A DNA stretch of 64,000 bases, from the NCBI RefSeq assembly GCF_030503595.1, contig NZ_CP129966.1:1426001-1490000 (forward strand), given 5' to 3'. Every line of letters begins with the position of its first letter. Position 1 is the stretch's first letter. A model generated the notes under the pieces. It ran no database searches. It saw only the letters and a list, made by a program, of their open reading frames with translations, and was not told where the DNA came from. Of this stretch, positions 1 to 13,826 are shown one piece after another. A program made the position numbers and the translations under genes. This stretch comes from Corynebacterium sp. P4-C1 (lineage in GTDB: Bacteria > Actinomycetota > Actinomycetes > Mycobacteriales > Mycobacteriaceae).

Positions 1-1967
1 GCGGTCTCGCCGCGGCCGACGGTCAGCGCCGAATCCTTGGAGTTGTGCTCGGATTCCACCGTCACCGCCCCGAGGTCATCCATGCCGTGCTCGACCTGCT
101 GACCGCCCTCGACCCAGATGCGCCCCGGGCCGGAGACCGGAACGTTCACGGTGACCTCGTCGCCCTCGGTGGTGACGTCGATCTGACCTGGTAGCTGCGG
201 CAGGTTCTGCACCGCAACGCTCACAGCGCTGTCGCCCTGCAACGGGGACAGCGTCGTGCCCGGCTTGCCCTTGGCCCCTGCCGTGGTGATGGTCACGTCA
301 GCCTTGACACGGCCGGACACCGGCGCGTCCGGAATCTTCTCCGCCGGGATCTCGACCCGGCCGGAGGAGAAGTCCGCCTTCTCCTCGAGCACGACAGGTT
401 CGCCGCCTCCGCTTGGGACGAACTCGACCTTGCCTTCGGCCTTGCCCTCAGGATCGACGACTTTGCCCTCGGAATCGGTGAGCTCGACGACGAGTGTGCC
501 GTCGTCCATGACCTTGAGGTCGTTCTTGCCAGCTTCACCATCAGTCTTCGCCGCATCGTCGGCGCCGTCCGCGGCGAAGGTGACGTTGAGGTCCGGGACC
601 ATCTCGACGAGGACAGCGACCTCGCCCTTCTTCGCCACCTCGGGGTCGACGTCGATAAAGCGCATCGACCATTCGCCGGCCCAGTCCTTGTCGCTGGACT
701 TGTTCAGAGAGCCCTCGGTGCTCTGCACCGCTTCGCCGCGTGCTTCCCAGGTGAGCTTGCCGCCGCCGGCGTTCTTCTCGCCGTTGCCGGACATGACCAC
801 CTTGTCGCCGTTCGGCGCGGTCATCTCCAATTTCGCGTCGGGGCCGAGATCGTCGCGGCCTACAGCGCTGAAGCGGACGGAACTGATCGAGTTGTCCAGC
901 ACGAACGCAAAGGGCTTGTCCGCGGTGGTGGTGCCGCCGACGGAACCGCCGGTATCCAGTGCGGAGCGGAATGCGGCGAAGAGGTCGCCGACCTTGTTCG
1001 CCGGGTAGAACGCGCCGTTCGGGTCCTGCTCACCACAGCTGGTGCTTCCACCCTTGCCTTCGGTGATGGCCTGGAACAGGTCGAAGTTCTCGTTGATCTC
1101 CGGGTTGGTCAGGCCGATGCCCACGTGGGTGATGCCCGCCGCGCGGAGGCGGTCGGCGACACCGTTCGGACGGCACAGGTTGTCCTCCGCCCCCTTATCG
1201 TCGGCGGTGGCCAGCTTGCCGTCGGTGAAGGTGACCAGCAGGCGGCAGGGGTCCTCGCCCGGGGAATTCAGCAGGTCCTCGCTCGCGCCCTCCAGGGCGG
1301 TGTTGTAGTCGGTGCCCTTGGTCTCTTCGGTGCGCTTCTCGAAGGCCTGGATCTGCTTCAGCACGTCTTCCTGGCTGTCGACGGTGAGCTCCGTCCAGTC
1401 CTCGTAGCCTTCGCCTGGGTTGTTGACGTTGTTCTTGTAGGTGGTGCCGAAGCCGGCGATCTTGATGTTCGTGTTCAGCTTCTGGTCCTGGCTCTTCTGC
1501 AGCAGGACCTTGGCGAAGTCCTGCGCGGCCGGGATGCGGAAGTTTTCCGGGTCCGCACCCGGCTTGCCTTCGACCTTCTTGCCGTCGTTCCACAGGTTGG
1601 TCAGACTGTTCGTCTCGTCCATGAGCAGCAGGACGTCCAACTCATCGTTGTTGGCCATGCAGGCACCGAGCTGGCCGAGCGGGTTCTCGCTACCGGCGAT
1701 CTGCTCGCTCTTAGGCTGCGCTCCGGGTTTCTCTGGTTTGTCCTGCCCGCCGGGCTTGGCTGGTGCTTGCGGCTTGTCAGGTTTATCCTGCCCATCGGGC
1801 TTGTCCGGCGTGGCCGGGTCGAGCGGCTTCATCGGGGCGGGCTGAACGGGCTGCTGGGCGGAGGCATCCCCGCCGAAGGCGCCCATGGCACTGGTGCCCA
1901 GGGCGAGCAAGGCGGCGGCACCGACGGCGGTGGCGCGGCGGGCTGTGGTCGCGATTGTCTTCTTCAT
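1..1967 (-). CDS. secreted von Willebrand factor type A domain protein (3' end beyond window)
   Basis: The reading frame is open to the window edge, so about 655 residues are visible and the C-terminus is missing. A signal peptide is seen (MKKTIATTARRATAVG, then a hydrophobic stretch ending DASAQ), followed by a Pro/Lys/Asp-rich linker with PDKP-type repeats. The VWA domain follows, with a MIDAS-like DETNS (DxTxS form of DxSxS) after a hydrophobic strand (VLLLM) and a later FTDGK strand end. Downstream residues are acidic and beta-rich, like Ig-type modules. An in-frame ATG at 1973 exists, but AGGAG at 1977-1981 sits 9 nt from the ATG at 1967 and only 3 nt from the other. It is the distal gene of a two-gene unit with the membrane protein at 1990-2646. 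A cell-surface adhesin or binding role is inferred; no ligand can be named. Confidence 0.8.
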   Translation of the reverse strand, partial: MKKTIATTARRATAVGAAALLALGTSAMGAFGGDASAQQPVQPAPMKPLDPATPDKPDGQDKPDKPQAPAKPGGQDKPEKPGAQPKSEQIAGSENPLGQLGACMANNDELDVLLLMDETNSLTNLWNDGKKVEGKPGADPENFRIPAAQDFAKVLLQKSQDQKLNTNIKIAGFGTTYKNNVNNPGEGYEDWTELTVDSQEDVLKQIQAFEKRTEETKGTDYNTALEGASEDLLNSPGEDPCRLLVTFTDGKLATADDKGAEDNLCRPNGVADRLRAAGITHVGIGLTNPEINENFDLFQAITEGKGGSTSCGEQDPNGAFYPANKVGDLFAAFRSALDTGGSVGGTTTADKPFAFVLDNSISSVRFSAVGRDDLGPDAKLEMTAPNGDKVVMSGNGEKNAGGGKLTWEARGEAVQSTEGSLNKSSDKDWAGEWSMRFIDVDPEVAKKGEVAVLVEMVPDLNVTFAADGADDAAKTDGEAGKNDLKVMDDGTLVVELTDSEGKVVDPEGKAEGKVEFVPSGGGEPVVLEEKADFSSGRVEIPAEKIPDAPVSGRVKADVTITTAGAKGKPGTTLSPLQGDSAVSVAVQNLPQLPGQIDVTTEGDEVTVNVPVSGPGRIWVEGGQQVEHGMDDLGAVTVESEHNSKDSALTVGRGET

Positions 1968-1989
1968 GGTCATGTTCTCCTCGCGGCGC

Positions 1990-2646
1990 TTAGAGCCTGC
2001 CCACCCACAGGGCGATGCAGAGCGACGACAAAATGATGGCGATGAACAGCACCGCCAAGGTGGCCCAGTACAGCCCCTGCTTCCAGCCGACGATCGAGTA
2101 CATGCCGTTGGCGCGGCGGCGAGTGTCCTCGGAGAAGTAGAAGGCCAGGGAGGACACTCCCAGCAGACCAGCCAGCGCCCAAGCGCCGAAGGCCATGCCA
2201 GCATACGTCCCGGAGACCGGGGAAATGCTGCCGAACAGCAGGATCAGCGTCATCACCACTGCGGCGACACCGAGCACCAGGCCCGGAACAAGCCACGTCG
2301 TCGGCGCTGAGGACGGCTCCGCTGTGGAGGAGCCAGTGCCCCCACCCGGCGCAGGAGCACTCGGGGCGCTTGTGCTGCCCGGCCAGGCGAAGCTGTCCCC
2401 CGCAGCCGGCGCCGGGGCGAAGGGATCAGACTGCCCGCCGGACGAACCGGCATCGCCGGGATTGCCCCACGGGGAGGACTGCGGCGCCTCGCCGAAACCG
2501 CCTGCACCGGTACTGCCCCACGGCGAGCTTCCCGCGGAGGAGCCGGACGGCGCACCAGATCCCCATACGCTGGATCCGCCCGCATCTGAGTTCCCGGATC
2601 CCGGTTGCGGGAATCCGCCGCCGAATGGTGGCTGCTGATTGGTCAT
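1990..2646 (-). CDS. Gly/Ser/Pro-rich tetraspan membrane protein
   Basis: 218 residues. The first ~110 are low-complexity (FGGGFPQPG, SSPWG repeats rich in G, S, P, A), a cytoplasmic-tail type common in actinobacterial membrane proteins. The remainder contains about four hydrophobic helices (starting TWLVPGLVLGVAAVV and ending SSLCIALWVGRL) with a charged EDTRRRANG loop. AGAGGAGG lies 7 nt upstream of the ATG. Its stop is 22 nt before the start of the VWA gene, so the two are probably cotranscribed and may work together at the envelope. It resembles DUF4190-like small membrane proteins, but no function is assigned. Confidence 0.75.
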   Translation of the reverse strand: MTNQQPPFGGGFPQPGSGNSDAGGSSVWGSGAPSGSSAGSSPWGSTGAGGFGEAPQSSPWGNPGDAGSSGGQSDPFAPAPAAGDSFAWPGSTSAPSAPAPGGGTGSSTAEPSSAPTTWLVPGLVLGVAAVVMTLILLFGSISPVSGTYAGMAFGAWALAGLLGVSSLAFYFSEDTRRRANGMYSIVGWKQGLYWATLAVLFIAIILSSLCIALWVGRL

Positions 2647-2931
2647 TCATGCCTCCTCTACAAAGCGCTGAACCGCGCGAACACCCCGGGCGTAGAGGAG
2701 GAGCCCAAGAGATTCGCACGGACAGCGCACTTTCCGCCCTGTACTTTACCGAGATCTCAGGATTCGTCAGGCTGAACTGAAAAGAATATGACTTTCGTGC
2801 TCAAATGACAATGCGATCGCTGCGGAGTACACCCCACACCCCTGGGTCATGAAGACGAATGGCGATGAGGCGCCAATTTCAACGCCAACGGTGCGATGCG
2901 CGTAGGTCACGCACCGTTGGCCGAATACAAA
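2647..2931. other. intergenic region upstream of the membrane/VWA pair
   Basis: No credible gene. It must hold the promoter of the minus-strand gene starting at 2646, but I could not find a convincing -35/-10 pair. It also contains an 11-bp inverted repeat (arms 2885-2895 and 2910-2920, CCAACGGTGCG and its complement, 14-nt loop) just beyond the rpoC terminator. This may be a second terminator or an operator. Confidence 0.6.
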
Positions 2932-2986
2932 AGCCCGGCTCCCCTCCCACCCCGCGTGAAAAGCGGGGTGGGAGGGGAGCCGGGCT
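2932..2986 (-). terminator. intrinsic terminator of the rpoBC operon
   Basis: A perfect 24-bp inverted repeat (arms 2932-2955 and 2963-2986, very GC-rich) with a 7-nt loop. On the minus strand it is followed by TTTTG. It starts 35 nt past the rpoC stop codon. The stem is unusually long and has no mismatch. Confidence 0.9.
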
Positions 2987-3020
2987 CGTCGTTAAGCGCG
3001 GGTTTCTCAGCCGTTAGCGC

Positions 3021-7019
<3,999 letters not shown>

Positions 7020-7034
7020 GTAAATGCCCTTTCA

Positions 7035-7053
7035 CCTCCCATTTCGCGGGAGG
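7035..7053 (-). promoter_or_regulatory. hairpin overlapping the rpoC ribosome-binding region
   Basis: CCTCCC/GGGAGG inverted repeat with a 7-nt loop. In the transcript the 3' arm GGGAGG is the upstream part of the purine-rich leader of rpoC (GGGAGGTGAAAGGG). The stem could partly hide a secondary Shine-Dalgarno sequence while leaving AAAGGG free. A regulatory role is inferred only. Confidence 0.4.
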
Positions 7054-7095
7054 ATTGAAGTTGAATTAGTTCTTCGTATTAAGTCTTATTTGCTT

Positions 7096-7141
7096 GCCGA
7101 CGCACGGCAGAAGCGCTTGGAAGCGCTTATGCCGTGTCGGC
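7096..7141 (-). other. hairpin across the rpoB stop codon
   Basis: Arms 7096-7109 and 7130-7141 pair as GCCGA/TCGGC plus CACGGCA/TGCCGTG, with a 2-nt bulge on one side. The loop carries two copies of AAGCGCTT. No T-tract follows on the minus strand, so this is unlikely to be a terminator. It may be an RNA processing or stability element between rpoB and rpoC. Confidence 0.5.
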
Positions 7142-10100
7142 TGCGGAACCCTCGTCGCGGGACAGGTTAATGCCCAGCGAGGATCCTGCCTGGTCGTATT
7201 CGTCGTCGTCGCCGGACAGCTCCATCGGAGTGCCGTCGGTGGACAGCACCTCGACGTTGAGGCACAGCGACTGCAGCTCCTTGAGCAACACCTTGAAGGA
7301 CTCGGGGATGCCCGGATCCGGGATGTTGTCACCCTTGACAATCGCCTCGTACACCTTCACGCGGCCCACCACGTCATCGGACTTGATGGTCAGGAGCTCC
7401 TGCAGGGTGTAGGCGGCGCCGTACGCCTGCATCGCCCACACCTCCATCTCGCCGAAGCGCTGGCCACCGAACTGCGCCTTACCGCCCAGCGGCTGCTGGG
7501 TGATCATGGAGTACGGGCCGGTGGAACGAGCGTGAATCTTCTCGTCCACGAGGTGGTGCAGCTTGAGCATGTACATGTAGCCGACGGAGATCGGGTACTT
7601 GAACGGCTCGCCGGAGCGGCCGTCGAAAAGCACGGTCTTGCCGTCGCCGTCCACCATGACCTCGCCGTCGCGGTTCGGCTTGGTGTTGGCCAGCAGGCCC
7701 GCGATCTCGTCATTGGTGGCACCGTCGAACACCGGGGTGGCGGTGAGGGACTCCGGCGGAACGTCGTAGAGGCGCTCCGGCAGGGTCTCCAGCAGCTTCG
7801 CGTTCTTCGGGTCGTCCGGGTTGACGGTCCAGCCGGCGTGTGCCAGCCAGCCCAAGTGAACCTCGAGGACCTGGCCGATGTTCATACGGCGCGGCACACC
7901 GTGGGTGTTCAGGATGATGTCCACCGGGGTGCCATCAGCCATGAACGGCATGTCCTCCTCGGGGAGGATCTTGCCCACGACGCCCTTGTTGCCGTGGCGG
8001 CCGGCCATCTTGTCGCCGTCCTGGATCTTGCGCTTCTGGGCGACGTAGACGCGGATCATCTCGTTGACGCCCGGCGACAGATCGTCGTCGTCCTCGCGGG
8101 AGAAGCGGCGGACAGCGATGACCTTGCCGGTCTCACCGTGCGGCACCTTCAGGGAGGTGTCGCGGACCTCGCGGGCCTTCTCGCCGAAGATGGCGCGCAG
8201 CAGGCGCTCCTCCGGGGTCAGCTCGGTCTCGCCCTTCGGGGTGACCTTGCCGACGAGGATGTCGCCGTCGCGGACGTCCGCACCGATGCGGATGATGCCG
8301 CGCTCGTCGAGGTCCTTCAGCACGTCCTCGGAGACGTTCGGGATTTCGCGGGTGATTTCCTCGGCGCCCAGCTTGGTATCGCGGGCATCGATCTCGTGCT
8401 CCTCAATGTGCACGGAGGTCAGGATGTCCTGCTCCACCACGCGCTGGTTGAGGATGATGGCGTCCTCGTAGTTGTGGCCCTCCCACGGCATGAATGCCAC
8501 GAGCAGGTTGGTGCCCAGCGCCATCTCGCCGTTCTTGGTGCCCGGGCCGTCGGCGATGACCTGGCCGGCCTCGACGCGCTCGCCCGCAGACACGATCGGG
8601 GTCTGGTTGTAGCAAGTGCCCTGGTTGGTGCGCTCGAAAGTGCGCAGCAGGTAGGACTCGCGCTGGCCTTCGTCGTCCATGATCGTGATGACATCACCGG
8701 TGACGTCCTCAACGACACCGGACTGCCTGGCGATGACGATGTCGCCTGCGTCGTAGGCGGCGCGCAGCTCAGTGCCGGTGGCCACGTACGCGGCGTCGGA
8801 ACGCAGCAGCGGCACAGCCTGCTTCTGCATGTTCGCACCCATGAGGGCACGGTTCGCGTCGTCGTGCTCGAGGAACGGAATCATCGCCGTGGCGACGGAG
8901 ACCATCTGGCGCGGAGAGATATCCACGTAGTCGACATCCTTGGCGCCCACGACACCGATATCGCCGTCCTTGAGGCGCACCTCAATGCGCTCGGCGGTGA
9001 TATTCATGTCCTCGTCGTGCTCGGTGGCCGCCTCGGCGATGGCGTAGCGGTCCTCTTCGTCGGCGGTGAGGTAGTCGATCTCGTCGGTGATCTTGCCGTC
9101 GACGACCTTCTGGTACGGCGTCTCGATGAAGCCGAACGGGTTCACACGTGCGTAGGAAGACAGTGCGCCAATCAGGCCGATGTTCGGGCCTTCCGGAGTC
9201 TCGATCGGGCACATGCGGCCGTAGTGGGACGGGTGGACGTCTCGGACCTCGATGCCGGCGCGCTCACGGGACAGGCCGCCCGGGCCGAGCGCCGACAGGC
9301 GGCGCTTGTGGGTCAGGCCGGACAGGGAGTTGTTCTGGTCCATGAACTGCGACAGCTGGGAGGTTCCGAAGAACTCTCGGATCGCCGCGGAGACCGGGCG
9401 GACGTTGATCAGGGAGGTCGGGGTGATCGACTCCGCGTCCTGGGTGGTCATGCGCTCGCGCACGACGCGCTCCATGCGGGACAGGCCGACGCGGACCTGG
9501 TTCTGCACCAGCTCGCCCACGGTGCGCAGGCGGCGGTTGCCGAAGTGGTCGATATCGTCGGTGTTGATCGGGATGACAACGCCCTCCGGGGAGGTCATCT
9601 CGCGCTCGCCGGCGTGCAGGCGCACGAGGTACTCGAGCGTGGTGGCGATGTCCTCTTCAGTCAGGGTCATCAGGCCTTCGTGGTCGCCGCCGAGACCGAG
9701 CTTGCGGTTGACCTTGTAGCGGCCGACGCGTGCGAGGTCGTAGCGCTTCGCGCGGAAGAAGGCGTTCTCGAGCAGCGACTGCGCAAGGTCACGCGTCGGC
9801 TGCTCGCCCGGGCGCTGCTTGCGGTAGATCTCCAGGAGCGCCTCATCGGTGTTGGCCACGCCGTCGTTTTCCAGCGTGGACATCATGATCTCGGAGAAGC
9901 CGAAGCGGTCCTTGATCTGCTGCTCGGTCCAGCCGAGGGCCTTCAGCAGGACGGTCACGGGCTGACGGCGCTTGCGGTCGATGCGCACACCGACGGTATC
10001 ACGCTTATCGACGTCGAACTCGAGCCATGCACCACGGGAAGGGATGACCTTCACGGCGTGGAGCGGACGCTCGGTGGACTTGTCGATCGTCTCGTCGAAG

Positions 10101-10624
10101 TAGACGCCCGGGGAACGCACCAGCTGGGAGACAATGACACGTTCGGTGCCGTTGACGATGAACGTGCCCTTGTCGGTCATCAGCGGGAAGTCGCCGATGA
10201 AGACAGTCTGGGACTTGATCTCCTGGGTGTCGTTGTTGATGAACTCCGCGGTCACGTACAGCGGTGCGGAGTAGTTGATGTCCTTGTCTTTGCACTCGTC
10301 GATGGTGTACTTGACATCTTCGAAGCGCGGCTCAGACAGAGACAGGCTCATGTTGCCCGAGTAATCCTGGATCGGGGAGATTTCTTCCAGGATGTCCTCG
10401 AGACCGGATGTAATGCGGGCATCGTCGCCGCGCTGTTCTGCCTGACGCTCACGCCACTCGGGCGTGCCGACGAGCCAGGCGAAGGATTCTAACTGAACAT
10501 CGAGGAGCCCAGGAAGCGCAATCGGCTCGTCGATCTTCGCGAACGAGTAGCGCTCCGGAGCTCCGGGAATCGTGGCCACTGACTTGGTCTGGCGGGAGAC
10601 TGCCAAGATGGGTCCTTCCAGCAC
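7127..10624 (-). CDS. rpoB: DNA-directed RNA polymerase subunit beta
   Basis: Beta subunit of RNA polymerase and target of rifampicin. The GTG at 10624 (protein [16 protein letters not shown]...) gives 1165 residues, the length I recall for the C. glutamicum protein. An ATG at 10657 would add 11 unusual residues and is less likely. The rifampicin cluster reads [20 protein letters not shown] then KRRLSALG. The residues equivalent to E. coli D516, H526 and S531 are the wild-type D429, H439 and S444. The conserved tail [16 protein letters not shown] is intact. The gene leads an rpoB-rpoC operon behind a leader of roughly 190 nt. Confidence 0.98.
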   Translation of the reverse strand: MLEGPILAVSRQTKSVATIPGAPERYSFAKIDEPIALPGLLDVQLESFAWLVGTPEWRERQAEQRGDDARITSGLEDILEEISPIQDYSGNMSLSLSEPRFEDVKYTIDECKDKDINYSAPLYVTAEFINNDTQEIKSQTVFIGDFPLMTDKGTFIVNGTERVIVSQLVRSPGVYFDETIDKSTERPLHAVKVIPSRGAWLEFDVDKRDTVGVRIDRKRRQPVTVLLKALGWTEQQIKDRFGFSEIMMSTLENDGVANTDEALLEIYRKQRPGEQPTRDLAQSLLENAFFRAKRYDLARVGRYKVNRKLGLGGDHEGLMTLTEEDIATTLEYLVRLHAGEREMTSPEGVVIPINTDDIDHFGNRRLRTVGELVQNQVRVGLSRMERVVRERMTTQDAESITPTSLINVRPVSAAIREFFGTSQLSQFMDQNNSLSGLTHKRRLSALGPGGLSRERAGIEVRDVHPSHYGRMCPIETPEGPNIGLIGALSSYARVNPFGFIETPYQKVVDGKITDEIDYLTADEEDRYAIAEAATEHDEDMNITAERIEVRLKDGDIGVVGAKDVDYVDISPRQMVSVATAMIPFLEHDDANRALMGANMQKQAVPLLRSDAAYVATGTELRAAYDAGDIVIARQSGVVEDVTGDVITIMDDEGQRESYLLRTFERTNQGTCYNQTPIVSAGERVEAGQVIADGPGTKNGEMALGTNLLVAFMPWEGHNYEDAIILNQRVVEQDILTSVHIEEHEIDARDTKLGAEEITREIPNVSEDVLKDLDERGIIRIGADVRDGDILVGKVTPKGETELTPEERLLRAIFGEKAREVRDTSLKVPHGETGKVIAVRRFSREDDDDLSPGVNEMIRVYVAQKRKIQDGDKMAGRHGNKGVVGKILPEEDMPFMADGTPVDIILNTHGVPRRMNIGQVLEVHLGWLAHAGWTVNPDDPKNAKLLETLPERLYDVPPESLTATPVFDGATNDEIAGLLANTKPNRDGEVMVDGDGKTVLFDGRSGEPFKYPISVGYMYMLKLHHLVDEKIHARSTGPYSMITQQPLGGKAQFGGQRFGEMEVWAMQAYGAAYTLQELLTIKSDDVVGRVKVYEAIVKGDNIPDPGIPESFKVLLKELQSLCLNVEVLSTDGTPMELSGDDDEYDQAGSSLGINLSRDEGSAADTA

Positions 10625-10953
10625 CTCACGCGGGGCCCGTACACGGCGCATATGCACTGGTCACCCGCTGGATAATTAGCGTTTAATGTTAGCTGCGACA
10701 GCTGTGGAAGCCCCCGGATGTCCAGAATGCACAAAATCACCTTGTCAAATCAATGTTTTCGCATTGATCCAAGGTTTTCCTCATACACACTGGCGACGGC
10801 TTCCAGCGCAAGGAGACAGCTTATACCCCCACTGCCCGCTTGTAAAGCGATGCCGGCCGAAATGTACCGATACCTACCAATAGCTACCGTCGCTCGCCGC
10901 AAACCATACCACCGCGAGGCCCACCCGCCGTAACGCCACAGCACGTGGTGCGT
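10625..10953 (-). promoter_or_regulatory. rpoB leader and promoter region
   Basis: No gene seen in these 329 nt. A candidate promoter on the minus strand has -10 TATAAG (10820-10825) and -35 TTTACA (10841-10846). The 15-nt spacing is short, so this is tentative. It would give a leader of about 190 nt. Within the leader there is a 7-bp hairpin, ATCAATG/CATTGAT (10749-10768). Confidence 0.4.
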
Positions 10954-11928
10954 CTACGCGCGGTGCGATGTCGCCCGGCGGCGCCCACCCAGACGGAACG
11001 CCCCGATCAGTCCGGCCAGCACCAGTAGACCGCCCACCCCGAGTACGGCATAGGTCACGGTGCGCGACAGCCCCTGGGTGACTGTCGGCAACTGGCCGGC
11101 CAGATTCTCAACCTGCTGCTGGTCCATTGCCGCGTCGTAGGAGTAGATTCCGCGCACGCGCTCGCCCGCACGGTCCGCGTAGTAGTCGTCGACCTTCTCG
11201 TTGATCCCGACGACCAGGCCCGTGATCTGGTCGACAGTGATTTCGCGCGCGGCCGCGTGGTGCTTGAACGCCTTTTTCGCTTCCCCGTCGGGCCCGGGCA
11301 CCATCAGCGAGTTCTGCTCACCTGGGTAGAGCTCCGCGACATTGGTGTCGGGGACGGTCTGCGTGAAGGTGTAGACCGTCCGTCCGGCCAGCTGGCTCTC
11401 ACCGGTGAATTCCGCGTCGACGGCAGCGCGCAGCGTCGGGTCGAACACGGGGTAGCTCTCCTTTTGCACATCCGACGGGAATTTCAGCCACACGCCGTCG
11501 ATGTCGACTGTTTCTTCGGGCAGCGCCATCACTGTGTTCACTCGTGCCGGCGCGTCGAAACGGCCTGTTTTCCGGTCCATTTCCGCCGACCAGGTCGCGG
11601 CTGTGACCAGATTCTCGAAATCCGATTCTTTGTCCCCGCGCAGCAAGGAGTCGCCCACGCGCAATGCCACGGTCTTGTCCGTCGCCGGGTTCTGCACCGT
11701 CATGTGCAGCTGACGCGTGAGCGGCACCGTCACGTCCTTCGCCGTGCCGTCGTCTTTGGCCTCCCCCACCGTCGCTTCCGGGTCGTGGAGCGTCCACGTG
11801 GTGTTCTCCAGGTTCAGCGGGAACCGCGCATCACCGTTGAGAAACCGCGGCGCGATGAGCCCCGCAACGATCAACGCCAGACCGAGCCCGACGAGCAGGG
11901 CCGACGCGATGCGGGATTTAGGGAGCAT
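10954..11928 (-). CDS. DUF3068 / PorA-family envelope protein
   Basis: 324 residues from the ATG at 11928, which lies 7 nt after a -10 hexamer TAGACT (11936-11941), so the mRNA is probably leaderless. An N-terminal membrane anchor (IASALLVGLGLALIVAGL), an extracytoplasmic domain of about 260 residues and a C-terminal helix (YAVLGVGGLLVLAGLIGAF) followed by RRR match the DUF3068 ('porin PorA family') architecture of mycolate-containing actinobacteria. It lies between the accessory island and rpoB. No enzymatic motif is visible; an envelope function is inferred from topology and family distribution. Confidence 0.8.
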   Translation of the reverse strand: MLPKSRIASALLVGLGLALIVAGLIAPRFLNGDARFPLNLENTTWTLHDPEATVGEAKDDGTAKDVTVPLTRQLHMTVQNPATDKTVALRVGDSLLRGDKESDFENLVTAATWSAEMDRKTGRFDAPARVNTVMALPEETVDIDGVWLKFPSDVQKESYPVFDPTLRAAVDAEFTGESQLAGRTVYTFTQTVPDTNVAELYPGEQNSLMVPGPDGEAKKAFKHHAAAREITVDQITGLVVGINEKVDDYYADRAGERVRGIYSYDAAMDQQQVENLAGQLPTVTQGLSRTVTYAVLGVGGLLVLAGLIGAFRLGGRRRATSHRA

Positions 11929-11980
11929 GCGAGCGAGTCTACAAGCCAACCCGCCCCAGGCACACGGTCACCACGCCGCG

Positions 11981-13044
11981 CTAGTTCATCAGCACCGCGA
12001 TCGCGTCGCCGCGCTCAGCCGCCGCAGCGTAGATCGCGGCCAACTCCCCCACCGCATACGAATTCTCCACCGCCCCCAGCTCAACACCAGCGAGCACGGA
12101 CGCGAGCTTATCGACGACCCCGCCTCATTCCCCCTCAACCCGTCCGTGTCCTGCTGCGGATCCAAATCGGTGCCGCCATAGACAATCGCCTCCGCGTCCT
12201 TCTCCCCCACAAGCTCGACCAGCACGCGATGAGTCGCCGCATGAAGCTTATCGACATCCCCCACCGGGTACGTCTCTTCCTCCATCGCCTCAAACACCGC
12301 ATCCGCCCGAACCTGCGCATCAGCGGACACAAGCGCCGAATACTCCTCCGCCGGCACCGACACATAGATCGGAATCGGACCACTCACCGCCGCATCATCC
12401 AGCGACTCCACACCCAGCGTCTCTGTGCCCGCCGAAGCACCCCCCACAGCCTTCGCCGCGACACCCTCACCAGAAACAGACACCATCCGATCAAGAGCAG
12501 CATCAAGATACTTATCTCTGCCCCGAAAGCGCGAACCCGCCAACCAACTCAACTCCGGGGCTTCGCGGAAGAATTTCTTCCCTACCCCCTCCTGGATCAC
12601 CACGGACTGCTGCCCTGCAATCGTGTCCGACTCAATCCGTAGCAGCCTGTCAAGCTGATCAACGTTGCGCGCCGACATCGCCTTGCACAAAATGGTCGCA
12701 TCGAAGTCCAGCACACGCTCCAAATCGAAGCTCCACTCTTCGTCTTTGAGCCTCTCAAACTCATCAATGACGTAGGTGATGTCTGGGTTCTTCACGCCCA
12801 AATCCGGAAGATAGCTGAACATATAGCGTGCAATCGGGTCATCAAAAGAACGCTCTCCCAGCGGACGCAGCCCCTCACGGATCTGGTCGAGCTCCGTACG
12901 CGAGGCCTGTTCTTTCAACTGCTTGTTCCACGGCCCCTCCATATCGAGCGAACCCAACAACTCCGGATTGACCGCTTCTACAACCCGCACAACCTCAGCG
13001 TTGGCAGCTTTAATTTGGTTTTCCGGATCAAACTTCACAAACAC
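11981..13044 (-). pseudogene. frameshifted hypothetical gene of the immunity-like island
   Basis: From the GTG at 13044 (AAGGGGG 7-8 nt upstream) the frame encodes an acidic cytoplasmic protein up to ...DLDPQQDTDGLRGNEAG. It then runs into an Arg/Ser-rich tail (RPCSLVLSWGRWRIRMRW) ending at 11989. The next frame downstream continues naturally as VVDKLASVLAGVELGAVENS...AIAVLMN with a stop at 11981. A TGA lies just upstream in that frame, so the shift must fall in the GGCGGGG run (C-run at 12118-12121 on the plus strand); one lost G explains it. The repaired product would have about 350 residues. The segment YPVGDVDKLHAATHRVL...YGGTDL is faintly like DUF1877/YfbM proteins. A sequencing error in the homopolymer is possible. 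Confidence 0.6.
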
Positions 13045-13148
13045 AGCTAACCCCCTTGCGTGCGAACCTGAGGACTCAGGCCAGATCGTAGTTGAGCGTA
13101 GCGACGCCCAAAATCAGTGTCTCTGCGCTTCTACAGTAGGGCCTGACG

Positions 13149-13811
13149 CTAACTCCGCCACGCCCTCAAAAGCTGGTGTTCGGTGTACGCGAAATCAGGA
13201 TCAACACCTTCCACCGCCCCCACAAGACGCTGCTCCCACTTGCGCATCAACTCCTCTCCAACCGGACCAATCGGCCCACTTTGCCCCTCAACAGCCGCAT
13301 CAAGCACGATCCGAGCAATATCGAAATCCGGGCGCGTCCACCCACGCCCCTGACTCAACTCCAAAAAAGCCCCACACGCGTCAAGCGCACCAAACGGATC
13401 TTGGATCCCCTCATGACACAACCCAGCCGTCCCCCACAAATGCATAGCCACCAACGCATCACCCCCACGCGGAGTATCAGTAGCTGCAACGAAACGGTGC
13501 ACATCCAACGGCGCATACGCCGCGGCATCGTAATCAAGAAGCGTCATCGCCGCCCACCGAGCCACCGGCGAACCAGCAAGCACCTCATTAGCTTCACGAC
13601 CAGGAATCGCATTGCCTTCCCGCCCGGGAACACTACAAGAATTAATCAAATTACGCGCAAGCGCACCAACCACCGTCACATGCGTTTCCGCATCCCCGGA
13701 ACCAGCCAAAACCTCCCTAGCCTGACCCCACGTCAGATCCGGCAACGGCACCAGATCAACACCAGAAAGAAAATCCTCAACAGAAATCAACCGCGGAAGC
13801 TCAACAACCAC
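13149..13811 (-). CDS. hypothetical cytoplasmic protein of the island
   Basis: 220 residues from a GTG with AGGAGGGGG upstream (MVVELPRLISVEDFLSG...). There is no signal peptide or membrane helix. The composition is acidic and alpha-helical, with motifs such as ARWAAMTLLDYDAAAYAPLD and MHLWGTAGLCHEG. I do not recognise the family. It starts 15 nt after the preceding gene's stop, consistent with one operon. Small, acidic, standalone and flanked by similar orphans, it fits the profile of an immunity protein, but nothing specific proves that. Confidence 0.6.
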   Translation of the reverse strand: MVVELPRLISVEDFLSGVDLVPLPDLTWGQAREVLAGSGDAETHVTVVGALARNLINSCSVPGREGNAIPGREANEVLAGSPVARWAAMTLLDYDAAAYAPLDVHRFVAATDTPRGGDALVAMHLWGTAGLCHEGIQDPFGALDACGAFLELSQGRGWTRPDFDIARIVLDAAVEGQSGPIGPVGEELMRKWEQRLVGAVEGVDPDFAYTEHQLLRAWRS

Positions 13812-13826
13812 AACACACTCCCCCTC

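Noticed and set aside
7094..10492. 1132-codon open frame on the plus strand across rpoB
   Set aside because: Antisense shadow of rpoB with Val/Leu/Asp/Gly-biased composition and no recognisable domain.
10625..10657. Upstream ATG starts for rpoB
   Set aside because: They add 11 residues ([11 protein letters not shown]) without family similarity; the GTG at 10624 gives the standard 1165-residue protein.
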